NCBI GenBank assembly: GCA_020637235.1
Contig: JACJWG010000001.1
Coordinates: 124,001 to 188,000, forward strand
Direction: 5' to 3'
Length of the DNA stretch: 64,000 nucleotides
Source of the DNA: Acidimicrobiaceae bacterium
GTDB lineage: Bacteria > Actinomycetota > Acidimicrobiia > Acidimicrobiales > Ilumatobacteraceae
Shown here: positions 8,254 to 16,816 of the stretch, piece after piece
Layout: every line of letters begins with the position of its first letter
Numbering within the stretch: the stretch's first letter is position 1
Notes under the pieces: generated by a model
The model's database searches: none
Told to the model about the DNA's origin: nothing
What the model saw: the letters and a program-made list of their open reading frames with translations, nothing else
Made by a program: the position numbers and the translations under genes

Positions 8254-10358
8254 CAGGTCTCCAGCAGTGCTTCGAGGTGGGCGGTCGACGGGTGGAGCAC
8301 GGGGGGAACCTGACGCACTCGCGGCGTGGCCTGCACGCGGTTGACGACGTCGCCGGCCGGCACCGGATCGGCGTCGGTGCTCGGAGCGAGGCCGGCCTTG
8401 CGCAGCGCACCGAGCACCTTGTCGAGCGGCAGGTCGCTGATCGCCACCGTGGGGGCGAGCAGGGTGAGCCGCGCGGCGCGCACCTTCACCGCCGCAGCGA
8501 GGCCGAGCACGTCGTCCGCGGTGACGACGGTGGCGGCACCACGGGCGGTGAGCCCGCCGCGCTGGCGCTCGACGTCGGCGAACACCTGCGCCACCACGGG
8601 TGCGATCGGCACGCTCGAGTGCGCCGTGACGAATTCGAGCAGCGACTCGGCGGTGGCACCGCTGGCCATCTCGGCGGCGATGCGGGTGCGGTCGAGACGC
8701 AACACGTTGACGCTGCCCGACGACTCGGCGACGCACAGCCGGTCGAGGCGGGCGCGAACCACCGGGTCGAGCGCAGGTGGCGCGATCACCGACAGGTCGG
8801 CCTGCACGACGAACGTGCGGTCCTGGTCGGGCAGCAGTGCGTGCAACGAATCCGGCTCGGTGAGCACCGTGCGGGCGAGGGCGCCGAGCCCGACAGGACC
8901 GTCCGGCGGGGCGAGACCGAGCACGACGAGATGGTCGGCGAGCCTGGTGACGTCGACCCGTGTCGCCATGACGTGTTGGTGCGCGATCCAGTGCGTGAAC
9001 CGGTCGGCGGGGATGCCGTGCCCGTCGCTCGTCGCGAGCAGGTCGGCGATCACCGAGCGGCGCACCAGCGCGTCGACCGCCCGGGTGTCGGCGGGCGCGT
9101 CGAGGGCGTCGAGCCAGGCGTCGACCAGCCGGGTCCACTGATCGGCGACGTCGAGGTCGCGCCATTCGGCGAGTCGTTCGGGGTTCACCTCGAAGCGGTG
9201 CACCCACGACGCCGTCCGCCCCCGTCCGACGAACTCGCTCAGCTGGGTGATCAGGCCGAGACCGAGCGCGAGGTGCACCAACAGGTCGACCTGGCCTGCC
9301 GGCAGCCCGAGTCGCTTCGCCAGGTCGCGCATCGTCTTCACCCCGATGCCGCCGGTCTTCAGGCCGACGATCGGCTCGAGCGTCACCTGGTGCACCAGGC
9401 TCTGCAACGTCCGCAACGCGTCGGGATGGGCGTGCCCGGCCTGGTGCAGCGGTCGCGGCGTGATCGCTTCGGGTCGGGGCCATTCGGCGAAGGTGCGGCG
9501 GTGGAACGCGACGAGTGTCTCGAGCCACAGCCCCACCTGACGGATCTCGCGCTCCACCCACACCAACCCGTGATCGACGAAGAACTGCAGCGCCGCGGCC
9601 TCCGGGGTGAGCAGCGGACGCAGATGGGCGGGGCGGTGCTCGACCGGGTTCGCGAGGCGGAGCTGCCACCAGTTGTTGGTGAGCCGCTCGCCGGCGATGC
9701 CACGCCCACCGGCGTCGACCAGCCGGGCGAACAGCGCCTGCTCCGTCGGCGAGAGGCGGTCGATGATCGAGTCGAGTCCCTCCGTGGTACCGATCAGCTG
9801 CCGCAACGCGTCGATCCGGGCGCCTTTGGCCGCCGGGACGTCGGTGGCACCCAGACGCTCCAGCCACAGCCGGAGCACGTCCTTGGTGATCGACTGGTCG
9901 AGCAGCAGCCGGTCGAGCGGCCGTCCCGGCCGGTGCACCTGGTCGCCGACACCTGGTCGAAGCCGAAGGGTGCCCGACGTGTCGGGGTCGTGCACGAGGA
10001 AACGATCGACGAGCGCGCGCACCATCCGCTCGCGCTCGGCGCCCTCGACCGGCTCGAGTTCCTGGTCGAGCACGTCGGCGGTGACGGTGCCGCCCCTGCT
10101 GGCCATCACCACCAGCAGCTGCACGCTGGCGGCGTCGAGCAGCTCGATCGTGAGCCGCTGGACGTGCGGGTTGGCAAGCGCGCCGGCGAGCTGACGGCGG
10201 CCGGGCCGTGCGGCCGAGGCGCCGAGGAACACCCGGAGTGGTCCGGTGCCGAGGCACCATGCGGCGAGATGGGGCTGGAGCGCGAGGCGGCGGGCGAGCT
10301 CGGCGGCGTCGAGGGCGTCGAGCGCGCCGAGCCGGTCGGACACCACCTCGTCGAGCAT
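8250..10358 (-). CDS. helicase-associated domain protein (XPB/Ssl2-like N-terminal family)
   Basis: 702-aa protein matching the large actinobacterial helicase-associated proteins always found upstream of XPB. No Walker motifs are present. The central and C-terminal regions (QADLSVIAPPALDP, then ESSGSVNVLRLDRTRI) resemble the XPB helicase-associated domain. It probably acts as partner or auto-regulatory scaffold for the XPB helicase; that is inferred from the conserved pair and the coupling. ATG at 10358 (MLDEVVSDRLGALDALDAAEL) is preferred over the longer frame to 10505, whose extra 49 residues are non-conserved in type and overlap the divergent gene. Confidence 0.85.
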   Translation of the reverse strand: MLDEVVSDRLGALDALDAAELARRLALQPHLAAWCLGTGPLRVFLGASAARPGRRQLAGALANPHVQRLTIELLDAASVQLLVVMASRGGTVTADVLDQELEPVEGAERERMVRALVDRFLVHDPDTSGTLRLRPGVGDQVHRPGRPLDRLLLDQSITKDVLRLWLERLGATDVPAAKGARIDALRQLIGTTEGLDSIIDRLSPTEQALFARLVDAGGRGIAGERLTNNWWQLRLANPVEHRPAHLRPLLTPEAAALQFFVDHGLVWVEREIRQVGLWLETLVAFHRRTFAEWPRPEAITPRPLHQAGHAHPDALRTLQSLVHQVTLEPIVGLKTGGIGVKTMRDLAKRLGLPAGQVDLLVHLALGLGLITQLSEFVGRGRTASWVHRFEVNPERLAEWRDLDVADQWTRLVDAWLDALDAPADTRAVDALVRRSVIADLLATSDGHGIPADRFTHWIAHQHVMATRVDVTRLADHLVVLGLAPPDGPVGLGALARTVLTEPDSLHALLPDQDRTFVVQADLSVIAPPALDPVVRARLDRLCVAESSGSVNVLRLDRTRIAAEMASGATAESLLEFVTAHSSVPIAPVVAQVFADVERQRGGLTARGAATVVTADDVLGLAAAVKVRAARLTLLAPTVAISDLPLDKVLGALRKAGLAPSTDADPVPAGDVVNRVQATPRVRQVPPVLHPSTAHLEALLETW

Positions 10359-10434
10359 CCCTCGGACCCTACCGGTGAGGGAACTTGGTCGGGTGGCGGT
10401 GGCCGAGCGCCCGCGGGCCGACAGAGTTGCGACA

Positions 10435-10959
10435 ATGCACGTCATGGAGGTGGTGCTCGGGTTGGTGCCCGGACTCGACGGGTGCTGGGCACTCGACCGG
10501 TTCACCGACGCGCATCACGGGCCCACCTCGACGGCGATGTCGGTGGGACGGGCGCGTGCACTCCCGGCCCGCGGGGACGCCCGTGTGGCCGACGAACTCG
10601 CCCGCGGCATGGCCGACGTCGTGCAGCGTCGGAGGTTGCCGCGCGACGTGGTGGTGGCGGCCGTGCCCTCGGCCAACCCGCTGAGCGCCGACCTGGCCGC
10701 CCGTGTGGCCGACTTGCTCGGACGCTCGTCGGCGCCGTTGCTCGGTGTGCGTGCGGGGTGGTTCGGCAAGCTCGACGGTCAGGTGCGGGGCCGCATCACG
10801 GTGAAGGTGCGCACCTCGCCGCCGCACGTGCTGCTCGTCGACGACCTGGTGCACACCGGTGTGACGGTGTCCGACTGCGCCGAGCTGTTGCGCGCCCGGG
10901 GCGCGGTGCGGGTGTGGGCGGTGGCTGCCGTGGTGGCAGGCGACCTCGACCCGATCTGA
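10435..10959 (+). CDS. ComF-like phosphoribosyltransferase, copy 2
   Basis: 174-aa phosphoribosyltransferase-fold protein with PRPP loop VLLVDDLVHTGVTV (about residues 131-144) and the VVVAAVPSANPLSADL hood strand. It is paralogous to the 5868-6458 product. Its start is separated by 76 bases from the divergent helicase-associated gene, so the two paralogues bracket the XPB operon. As in copy 1 there is no N-terminal Cys4 finger. ATG 10435 or 10444 may be the start. Function unknown beyond the fold. Confidence 0.75.
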   Translation: MHVMEVVLGLVPGLDGCWALDRFTDAHHGPTSTAMSVGRARALPARGDARVADELARGMADVVQRRRLPRDVVVAAVPSANPLSADLAARVADLLGRSSAPLLGVRAGWFGKLDGQVRGRITVKVRTSPPHVLLVDDLVHTGVTVSDCAELLRARGAVRVWAVAAVVAGDLDPI

Positions 10960-10996
10960 CGGCCGAACGGCAGCCGGAACGGCGGCGGCGTCCGGG

Positions 10997-11437
10997 TCAG
11001 AGCTCGCCGACGGATCGGCACAGGTGCGCCACGGCGCCGGCGTCGAACATCGTCGCTCGCTCGGACAACCACGGGGTCAGCCGCCGCCGGTGCAGCACCG
11101 TCACCTCGTCGGGACGGGCTGCCAGGTTGGCCGTGTCGTCGATCACCACGACGGGTTGGCAGGTGATCTCCCAGCCGGTCGCCCGCTGCATGAGCTGCGA
11201 CACCAACGCCGCGGTGAGCTGCGCACCCGAGCTCGCCGAGCGGCGCTCGCCGTGCCAGGTGTCGGTGCGTCCGAACGAGGCGGCGGTGTCGCGGGCGAAC
11301 AGCACGTACACCCCACCGGGGCCGATCACCACCGGCCAGGCCACTGCGGGGACACGCACCTCGTGCCAGCCGTCGGGCAGATGGTGCGCCTCGGAGGCGT
11401 GCGCGGAGTCGTTCAGATGCGTCGGCGTCGTCGTCAC
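10997..11437 (-). CDS. NERD-like protein, paralogue 1
   Basis: 146-aa protein of unknown function. It aligns by eye with two other products in this window (46064-46558 and 56420-56929): LPxGWxxVxVxxVxxPVVxGxGGVxVL, then a TAxLxxQLx-G helix, a PVVVIxD strand and VARPDxVxVxHxxxLxxxL. The order resembles the NERD (nuclease-related) fold, whose beta-hairpin normally reads DHhhhxPxGhhhhExK. Here the DH and ExK residues are replaced (AWPVVIGPGGVYVLFAR), so a nuclease activity is not expected. GTG start; a four-codon mini-ORF (MREA) just upstream ends in a TGA overlapping it. Confidence 0.65.
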   Translation of the reverse strand: MTTTPTHLNDSAHASEAHHLPDGWHEVRVPAVAWPVVIGPGGVYVLFARDTAASFGRTDTWHGERRSASSGAQLTAALVSQLMQRATGWEITCQPVVVIDDTANLAARPDEVTVLHRRRLTPWLSERATMFDAGAVAHLCRSVGEL

Positions 11438-11444
11438 GCTTCTC

Positions 11445-11461
11445 TCATCGGTTCGTCAAGG
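11445..11461 (-). promoter_or_regulatory. 17-base element CCTTGACGAACCGATGA upstream of NERD-like gene 1
   Basis: On the minus strand CCTTGACGAACCGATGA stands exactly 7 bases before the GTG start. The same 17 bases at the same distance precede the paralogue at 46558. Its terminal ATG opens a 4-codon ORF whose TGA overlaps the GTG of the gene. It may combine a promoter or operator with a coupled leader. Confidence 0.55.
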
Positions 11462-11641
11462 TTCCGTCTGGAGTGGAATTTTCCACCTGGTCAGCGGCGC
11501 CGTTCGCCACGAAGGGTGGTGCGACACCTCGCGACGGACCCGCCTGCGGACGACGACGGGGCGCCCGGCCGAGCCGGACGCCCCGTGCACGCCGGTCGTG
11601 ACCTCGGCGCAGGGTGACGCGATGGGCCTCACACCATCGCA

Positions 11642-12688
11642 TCACGTCGTCGCACAAGGAGTCGTCGCGAGGTGCCATCCAGTTCCCGACGCGAGTCGGA
11701 ACATCGACGCGGTGACGCGGCGGCCCGCGGGGCGGCACCGGTACAGACAGGCGAGCCGGAACGCCGTGTGCCGGGCGAGATCACGCACGCGTTCGGGGTC
11801 GACCGGGTCGTGGCCCGGCTGGAGCCCGTGTTCGACGCAGGCGTGCACCAGCCGGTCGCCCGCATGCATGGCGTCGCTGGCCGGTCGACCCGCGAGCAGG
11901 GCCCGCAACACCAGGTGCACGGCCAGGTTCGCGACGTCGAGCTCCGCGGCACCTCGCGCCAAGCCGTCGAGATCGATCACGCCCCAGGGCTCACCGGTGG
12001 CGCCGACCACGAGGTTCTTGTCGTGCAGGTCACCGTGTACCGCCGCCGTGCCGGCCACCGACACCTCGGGCAGCGTGCGCGCCACCCGGGAGGCGTGGTC
12101 GGCGGCCGCCGGCTCGACGCGTTCGAGGACGCGGATCCATCGGGCCGGGTCGTCGAGCACCGCATCCGCGGGCGCCGCCCCGAGGGGGGTGTCACGCACG
12201 GCGGCGAGCAGGGTGGCGAGCTCGGCGGCGCGCCGCGTGGCGACGTCGAACCGCAGACGGAGGGCGTCGTGCAGCCGGACACCGTCGACCGACGACAACT
12301 CGATCCTCCCGACGTCGTCGGCGTCGAGCACCGTCGGGCTGCGGTAGCCGGGCGCCGCAGCGGCGAGACGATGCCGCTCGCGGACCTCAGGGGCTGCGCC
12401 GGCTCGGACGATCTTCACGAACCGGGCGTGCCGGCCCGGCGCGGCGTCGATGCGCACCACGGCCCGGCGACCGGGTCGGTAGGCGACCAGTGCCCCCCGT
12501 GCGAGCGCCGGCGCGAGGGCCGGCAGGGCGCGGTCGTGGTGCGGATCGGCGATCTCGGCGTTGCCGGTCGCCGGGTCGAGCAACGCCCAGCACCGGCCGT
12601 CCGACACCACCCAGGGCCGTTCGGGATGCGGCACGACGTGGTGCCACCGTCGCATCCAGGCGGGCGCCGCCTCGTCGAACGCCGTCAT
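11642..12688 (-). CDS. aminoglycoside phosphotransferase-fold kinase, last gene of glycan operon
   Basis: 348-aa APH/choline-kinase-fold protein. Visible are the ATP-lobe lysine in RFVKIVR (K92), the Brenner catalytic motif HGDLHDKN (residues 218-225) and the metal-binding IDLDG (238-242). It would phosphorylate a small-molecule or glycan hydroxyl in the cytoplasm. It is the last of six genes joined by short overlaps: its ATG overlaps the TGA of the preceding kinase (ATGA). Context suggests a sugar or lipid-linked glycan substrate rather than antibiotic resistance. It has 348 aa against about 300 for typical APH, with an N-terminal ~90-aa extension rich in Trp and His. Confidence 0.78.
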   Translation of the reverse strand: MTAFDEAAPAWMRRWHHVVPHPERPWVVSDGRCWALLDPATGNAEIADPHHDRALPALAPALARGALVAYRPGRRAVVRIDAAPGRHARFVKIVRAGAAPEVRERHRLAAAAPGYRSPTVLDADDVGRIELSSVDGVRLHDALRLRFDVATRRAAELATLLAAVRDTPLGAAPADAVLDDPARWIRVLERVEPAAADHASRVARTLPEVSVAGTAAVHGDLHDKNLVVGATGEPWGVIDLDGLARGAAELDVANLAVHLVLRALLAGRPASDAMHAGDRLVHACVEHGLQPGHDPVDPERVRDLARHTAFRLACLYRCRPAGRRVTASMFRLASGTGWHLATTPCATT

Positions 12689-13938
12689 CGCGCCACCCCC
12701 GTCACCCCCGTCATCCGCGTCACGAGTTCGGATCCGGCGAGCGTGAGCAGGTGCCGGGCCCGGGCGATCGCGTCCGGCGCGAGCTCGCGCATGGTGACGA
12801 CGGCGCGGTCGACGAGGCCCACGGCGGTGTACCAGGCCAGGCGATCGGCATCGACCCCGTGTCGCGACGCGACCGCCTCGACGGCGCCTTCCGCCAGCGC
12901 CATCCGCGCGTCGTCGGAGGCCATCGCAGCGGCGCGCAGCCGCCCGAGGTCGGCCTCGGCGTCGCCGACGCACACTCGATCGAGATCGATCAGCCCGAGC
13001 CCCGCCGGCCCGACCACCACGTTCCCGTCGTGCAGGTCGCCGTGCACCAGCACCGGTCGACCCGCCGTCGGGCACGCGGCCGCGAGCCGGTCGGCGACGG
13101 CACCCGCGATCGGGGACAGCACCGGGTCCCACGCGCTCGCCCACGACGTCGCCTGCCGAGCCGACCGCAGGTGATCGAGCGGTGCGCGGCGGGGCAACGT
13201 CGATGGGGGTGGCAGCTCGTGCAGCCGCGCGACGAGGTCGGCGAGCTCGCCGGAACAGATCGAGGCGACGGCGTCCGGCGGCAGCGTGTCGAGGGTGACG
13301 CCGTCCAGGTGTTCGTCGACGCCGACGCGGCCGCCGTCGACGAGGCCCAGGTGACCGGCGGTGCGCACGCCGTGCCGGGCGGCCACCCGTGCGACGGACG
13401 CGCGACGGTGACCGTCGGCGGCGGTCGAGCACCGCACCACCACGACCCGGCGGCCGTCGTCGCCCACCAGATCGGCACGCGAGACGACGCGGCGTTCCGG
13501 TTTGTGCACGAGGACGTGCACCGACGTGCGCGAGCCGGACAGGCGGCCGATGCCGAGGGTGTCACCGAGGGCGTCGCCGAGAGAACGCTTGAGTTTGCGA
13601 CCGGTCACGTACCAGCGCAGGCGGACGAGCTCGGCGTCGGTGGGGAACGGGAAGAACAGCTCGTGGGGTCCGAGCCGCACGACCGACATCGACGGGTCGG
13701 ACCAGCGGGTCGCGGCCTTCGCCTCGACGGCGTCGAGCGCGGCGGCGTCGGTCGACCAGCGCACGTAGCCACGGCCCGTGACACCGTCGCCGGCGACGAG
13801 CTCGAGTGACACCAGCGCCGAGCGCGCCGGCTTGTATCGCAGATAGATCGGCCGGCTCGTTGCGACGTCGAGGCCGGCGGCACGGAGCCGAGCCGACACG
13901 CCGTCGGGTTCCACGAGCTCAGCGAGCCCCAGCGTCAC
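12685..13938 (-). CDS. aminoglycoside phosphotransferase-fold kinase, larger paralogue
   Basis: 417-aa protein with an APH-type catalytic core in the C-terminal half: HGDLHDGN (299-306) and GLIDLD (315-320). The N-terminal half contains a second lobe-like segment (IYLRYKPARSALVSLEL at 31-47, then HVLVHKPERRVVSRADLV), suggesting a large sugar-kinase-like N-lobe. GTG start overlaps the stop of the ABC exporter (GTGA), and its own stop overlaps the next kinase, so all are made in step. The substrate is unknown; two different kinases next to glycosyltransferases and an exporter suggest phosphorylated glycan or glycolipid export. Confidence 0.78.
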   Translation of the reverse strand: MTLGLAELVEPDGVSARLRAAGLDVATSRPIYLRYKPARSALVSLELVAGDGVTGRGYVRWSTDAAALDAVEAKAATRWSDPSMSVVRLGPHELFFPFPTDAELVRLRWYVTGRKLKRSLGDALGDTLGIGRLSGSRTSVHVLVHKPERRVVSRADLVGDDGRRVVVVRCSTAADGHRRASVARVAARHGVRTAGHLGLVDGGRVGVDEHLDGVTLDTLPPDAVASICSGELADLVARLHELPPPSTLPRRAPLDHLRSARQATSWASAWDPVLSPIAGAVADRLAAACPTAGRPVLVHGDLHDGNVVVGPAGLGLIDLDRVCVGDAEADLGRLRAAAMASDDARMALAEGAVEAVASRHGVDADRLAWYTAVGLVDRAVVTMRELAPDAIARARHLLTLAGSELVTRMTGVTGVAR

Positions 13939-15740
13939 GCCCGTACCTCGGCAGCCACCCGCCCCGCCGGCGAGCCTGCGACGATCGTGTGGAGGACGGC
14001 GCCTCGACGGTCGAGGTGGAGGTGTGCGTCCGGCGAGAGCTCGTCGAGTTCGCCGTGGTGCACCACGAGTGTGGTCCGGTCGCGGGCGACGTTGCGGATC
14101 GCCCGGATCACGAGCGACCGGGCGTCGGGGTCGAGGCCGACGAGCGGCTCGTCGAGCAGGAGCACCGACGCCCGTCGCACGGCGGCGCGAGCGAGCATCA
14201 CACGTCGTGCCTCGCCGCCCGACAGCGAGCCGCCGGACTCGGTGAGCACGGTGTCGAGGCCGTCGGGGAGACGGTCCACCACCGGCAGCAACAGCGCGGC
14301 TTCGGCGGCGGCGAGGATCTCGGCGCCGGATGCGTCGGGCTTGCCGAACGCGATGTTCTCGCGGATCGTGCCGGCGAAGAGCGCGAGTTGCTGCGGCACG
14401 AAGGCCACCTGCTCCCGGTACGAGGTGAGCTGGTACCGCTCGATCGGCACGCCGCCGATCGAGATCGTCCCGCTGCTCGGCCGGTGCAGCCGCAGCAGCA
14501 ACGAGAGCAGCGTGGACTTGCCGGTGCCGTTCTCACCCGTCACCACGATCAGCTGACGTCCTGGCAGCCGGACGCTCAGTCCGCGCAACGTCGCCCGACC
14601 GTCGCCGTAGCGGTGATGCACGTCGGCGAGCTCGATGTCGCCGTGCAGCGCTCGCGCGCGACGACCCGACAGCTGGTCCTCGATCGGCTGGTCGAGCAGC
14701 TCGCGCAGCCGGCTGGCGCACGCCATCGCCTTGCCGAGGCGGGCCGCTTCGTCGCTGATCTTGCGCAACGGCTTGTACAGCGACCGTGTGTAGCCGATCG
14801 CCAGCACCAACTGGCCGGGCGTGAGCAGCCCGTCCCGGACACGGGTCGCACCCACTGCCAGGACGAGCGCCACGCCGGCGCCGGTGAGGATCTCGGTGCG
14901 CTGGCCGAGCTTCGCCGCGTGCGTCGCCGCCGCGAGCGTGGCTCGTTCCGCGCTCCGAGCGCGAGCTCGGAACCGGTGCGTGGTGCGATCCTCCGCCGCG
15001 AACGCCTTCACGAGGCCGACGTTGCGGATCGACTCGGCGGCCTCCGACGCGATCGCGCCTTCCTTCTTGCGCGACCTGCCCGATGCCTGACGGACCGCCA
15101 CCGACGTGCGTCGCATGTCGAGCGAGAGCAGCGGCAGCGGCACCAGGGCGAGCAGGAGGAGACGCCAGTCCACGAACGCGAACACCGCGGCGCTACCGAC
15201 GAGCAGCATGCCGCGCGAGGCCAGTGTGAGCCAGCTCGAGAACAGCAGGTCTCGCACCATGTTGACGTCGCCCATCAGCCGCACGATCAGGTCGCCCGAG
15301 AAGTGGCGGTCGTGGCGGGGGTACTCGAGCCGCTGGATGTGCTCGAACACGTCGGCCCGGATGCGGACCGTGGCCTTCCGACTGATGCGGGCGACGGCGA
15401 GTTGGAGTCGTGCGTCGAACACGCCGCCGAGCGCGGGGACCGCGAAGGCGACGAGGGCGAACACCGCGATCGGTCGCATCGACACCGTGGACGGGTCGTT
15501 CGCACCGACCAGGTGGTCGACGACCCAGGTGATCGGCCAGGGCCGCAACAGCTCCATCGCGGTGACGGCGAGCGAGAGCGTGACCGCGAGGGCCATGGTG
15601 GGACCGAGACCGGCGAGCGACGGGCGGAACGAGGCCCACGTGGCGCGCAGCGTGGCCGCGTCGAGTTCGACCAGCCGCCGGCGCGAGATGCGGATGCGGC
15701 GGAAGTGCCTGCGTCGCGTGGGCGCGGCTGCGTCGCTCAT
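13935..15740 (-). CDS. ABC exporter, fused permease-ATPase
   Basis: 601-aa type IV half-transporter (MsbA/lipid-sugar exporter type). Membrane segments span residues about 45-320, followed by the nucleotide-binding domain: Walker A TGENGTGKST (401-410), Q-loop VAFVPQQLALFAGT, signature LSGGEARR, Walker B VLLLDEPL and the switch histidine in TLVVHHGELDEL. ATG at 15740 overlaps the stop of the upstream glycosyltransferase; the longer open frame overlaps that gene. It should work as a homodimer in the inner membrane, probably moving the product of the neighbouring glycosyltransferases and kinases. Confidence 0.92.
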   Translation of the reverse strand: MSDAAAPTRRRHFRRIRISRRRLVELDAATLRATWASFRPSLAGLGPTMALAVTLSLAVTAMELLRPWPITWVVDHLVGANDPSTVSMRPIAVFALVAFAVPALGGVFDARLQLAVARISRKATVRIRADVFEHIQRLEYPRHDRHFSGDLIVRLMGDVNMVRDLLFSSWLTLASRGMLLVGSAAVFAFVDWRLLLLALVPLPLLSLDMRRTSVAVRQASGRSRKKEGAIASEAAESIRNVGLVKAFAAEDRTTHRFRARARSAERATLAAATHAAKLGQRTEILTGAGVALVLAVGATRVRDGLLTPGQLVLAIGYTRSLYKPLRKISDEAARLGKAMACASRLRELLDQPIEDQLSGRRARALHGDIELADVHHRYGDGRATLRGLSVRLPGRQLIVVTGENGTGKSTLLSLLLRLHRPSSGTISIGGVPIERYQLTSYREQVAFVPQQLALFAGTIRENIAFGKPDASGAEILAAAEAALLLPVVDRLPDGLDTVLTESGGSLSGGEARRVMLARAAVRRASVLLLDEPLVGLDPDARSLVIRAIRNVARDRTTLVVHHGELDELSPDAHLHLDRRGAVLHTIVAGSPAGRVAAEVRA

Positions 15741-16816
15741 CGCGATGCCCCGGCGGGCACGAGCGCGCTGATCGCCTCGATCGTGCGGGCCGCGACGTGG
15801 GTCCACGTCATCGAGGTGAAGGCACGTCGCCGCCCGACGGCACCACGGCGACGGGCCTCGGCCAGCCGATCGAGCAGCAGGGCGACCGCATCGCTCAGGG
15901 CCTCGTCGTCGTCGGGATCGACCACGATCCCGGCATCACCGACGAGGTCGGGGACGTCACCCTGTGCCGTCGACACCACCGCCAGACCGGCTGCGAGGTA
16001 GTCGATCACCTTCAGCGGGCAGAAGTAGAACGGGCGCTGGCTCGGATACGGCGCGAGGCCGATGGCCGCGTCGGCCAGCAGCCGGGACGCCTCGGGACCG
16101 GGCACCGCACCCGTGACGACCAGTTGGTCGGCCAGGCCGTGGCGACGGGCGGTCTCCCGGAGCCGTTCGGCGCCCTCGCCACCGCCGATCACCAGGGTGC
16201 GTGGCCGATGGCCGCGGTCAGCGAGTGCCATCAGCAGCGGCACCAGCCGGTCGGCGCCGTGCCATGGCTTCGGATGCCCGAGGAAGACGAGCGGGAACGA
16301 CGGTTCGGTTCGAGGCGGCGTGCGGAACCAGTCCGGAGCGAAGCCGTTGGGCAGCACGCGCACCGGCCCGGTGCGAACCCGTCGGGCCCAGTCGGCCAGC
16401 TCGGACGACACCGTGATCACCAGGTCGGCGTCGGCGACCAGCCGGCGTTCGGCGGCCTCGTCTCCGGCGGCCACCGTGTCGGGCCGGTGCCGGCGCGCCT
16501 CCTCGAACAGCGGGGCGTTCACCTCGAGCACGAACGGCAGACCGTTCGCCCGCGCGAGATCGAGTCCGTCGGTGTGACCGAGCGACGAACGCTCGTACAC
16601 CACGTCGAATCGGTGCACCTCCTCGGCCAGCAGGTCGAGCGGGCGCAGGTCGACGGGGAAGTCGCCCTCGGCGGGACGGCTGCAGAACGTGGTGACGTGA
16701 TGGCCGAGCTGCTGCACCCCCTGGGCGATGCCGCGCAGGTGCTGCGAGGCGCCCTTCGTCCCGCCTGGCGCGATGCCGCGATCGGCGCACACCTGGGCGA
16801 TGCGCACCGGTGTCAT
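15737..16816 (-). CDS. GT-B glycosyltransferase (family 4-like)
   Basis: 359-aa retaining-type GT-B glycosyltransferase. The N-terminal domain begins RIAQVCADRGIAPGGTKGASQHL, quoted in part as GIAPGGTKGASQHLRG, the acceptor-side glycine loop. The C-terminal domain has VFLGHPKPWHG and the nucleotide-sugar site FCPLKVIDYLAAGLAVV followed by GDVPDLV, with the catalytic-type Glu position replaced by Lys/Asp (normally ExxxxxE). Both ends overlap neighbours by ATGA, so it is the third gene of the coupled operon. Acts at the cytoplasmic side on an unknown, possibly lipid-linked, acceptor. Confidence 0.87.
   Translation of the reverse strand: MTPVRIAQVCADRGIAPGGTKGASQHLRGIAQGVQQLGHHVTTFCSRPAEGDFPVDLRPLDLLAEEVHRFDVVYERSSLGHTDGLDLARANGLPFVLEVNAPLFEEARRHRPDTVAAGDEAAERRLVADADLVITVSSELADWARRVRTGPVRVLPNGFAPDWFRTPPRTEPSFPLVFLGHPKPWHGADRLVPLLMALADRGHRPRTLVIGGGEGAERLRETARRHGLADQLVVTGAVPGPEASRLLADAAIGLAPYPSQRPFYFCPLKVIDYLAAGLAVVSTAQGDVPDLVGDAGIVVDPDDDEALSDAVALLLDRLAEARRRGAVGRRRAFTSMTWTHVAARTIEAISALVPAGASR

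Noticed and set aside
8277..12347. very long plus-strand open frame (1356 codons)
   Set aside because: Arg/Gly/His-rich shadow of the XPB partner, NERD-like and kinase genes; no domain and it crosses several convincing genes.
11642..13938. APH-like genes as antibiotic-resistance determinants
   Set aside because: They are embedded in and coupled to a glycosyltransferase/exporter operon and have non-standard N-terminal regions; no mobile element is near.
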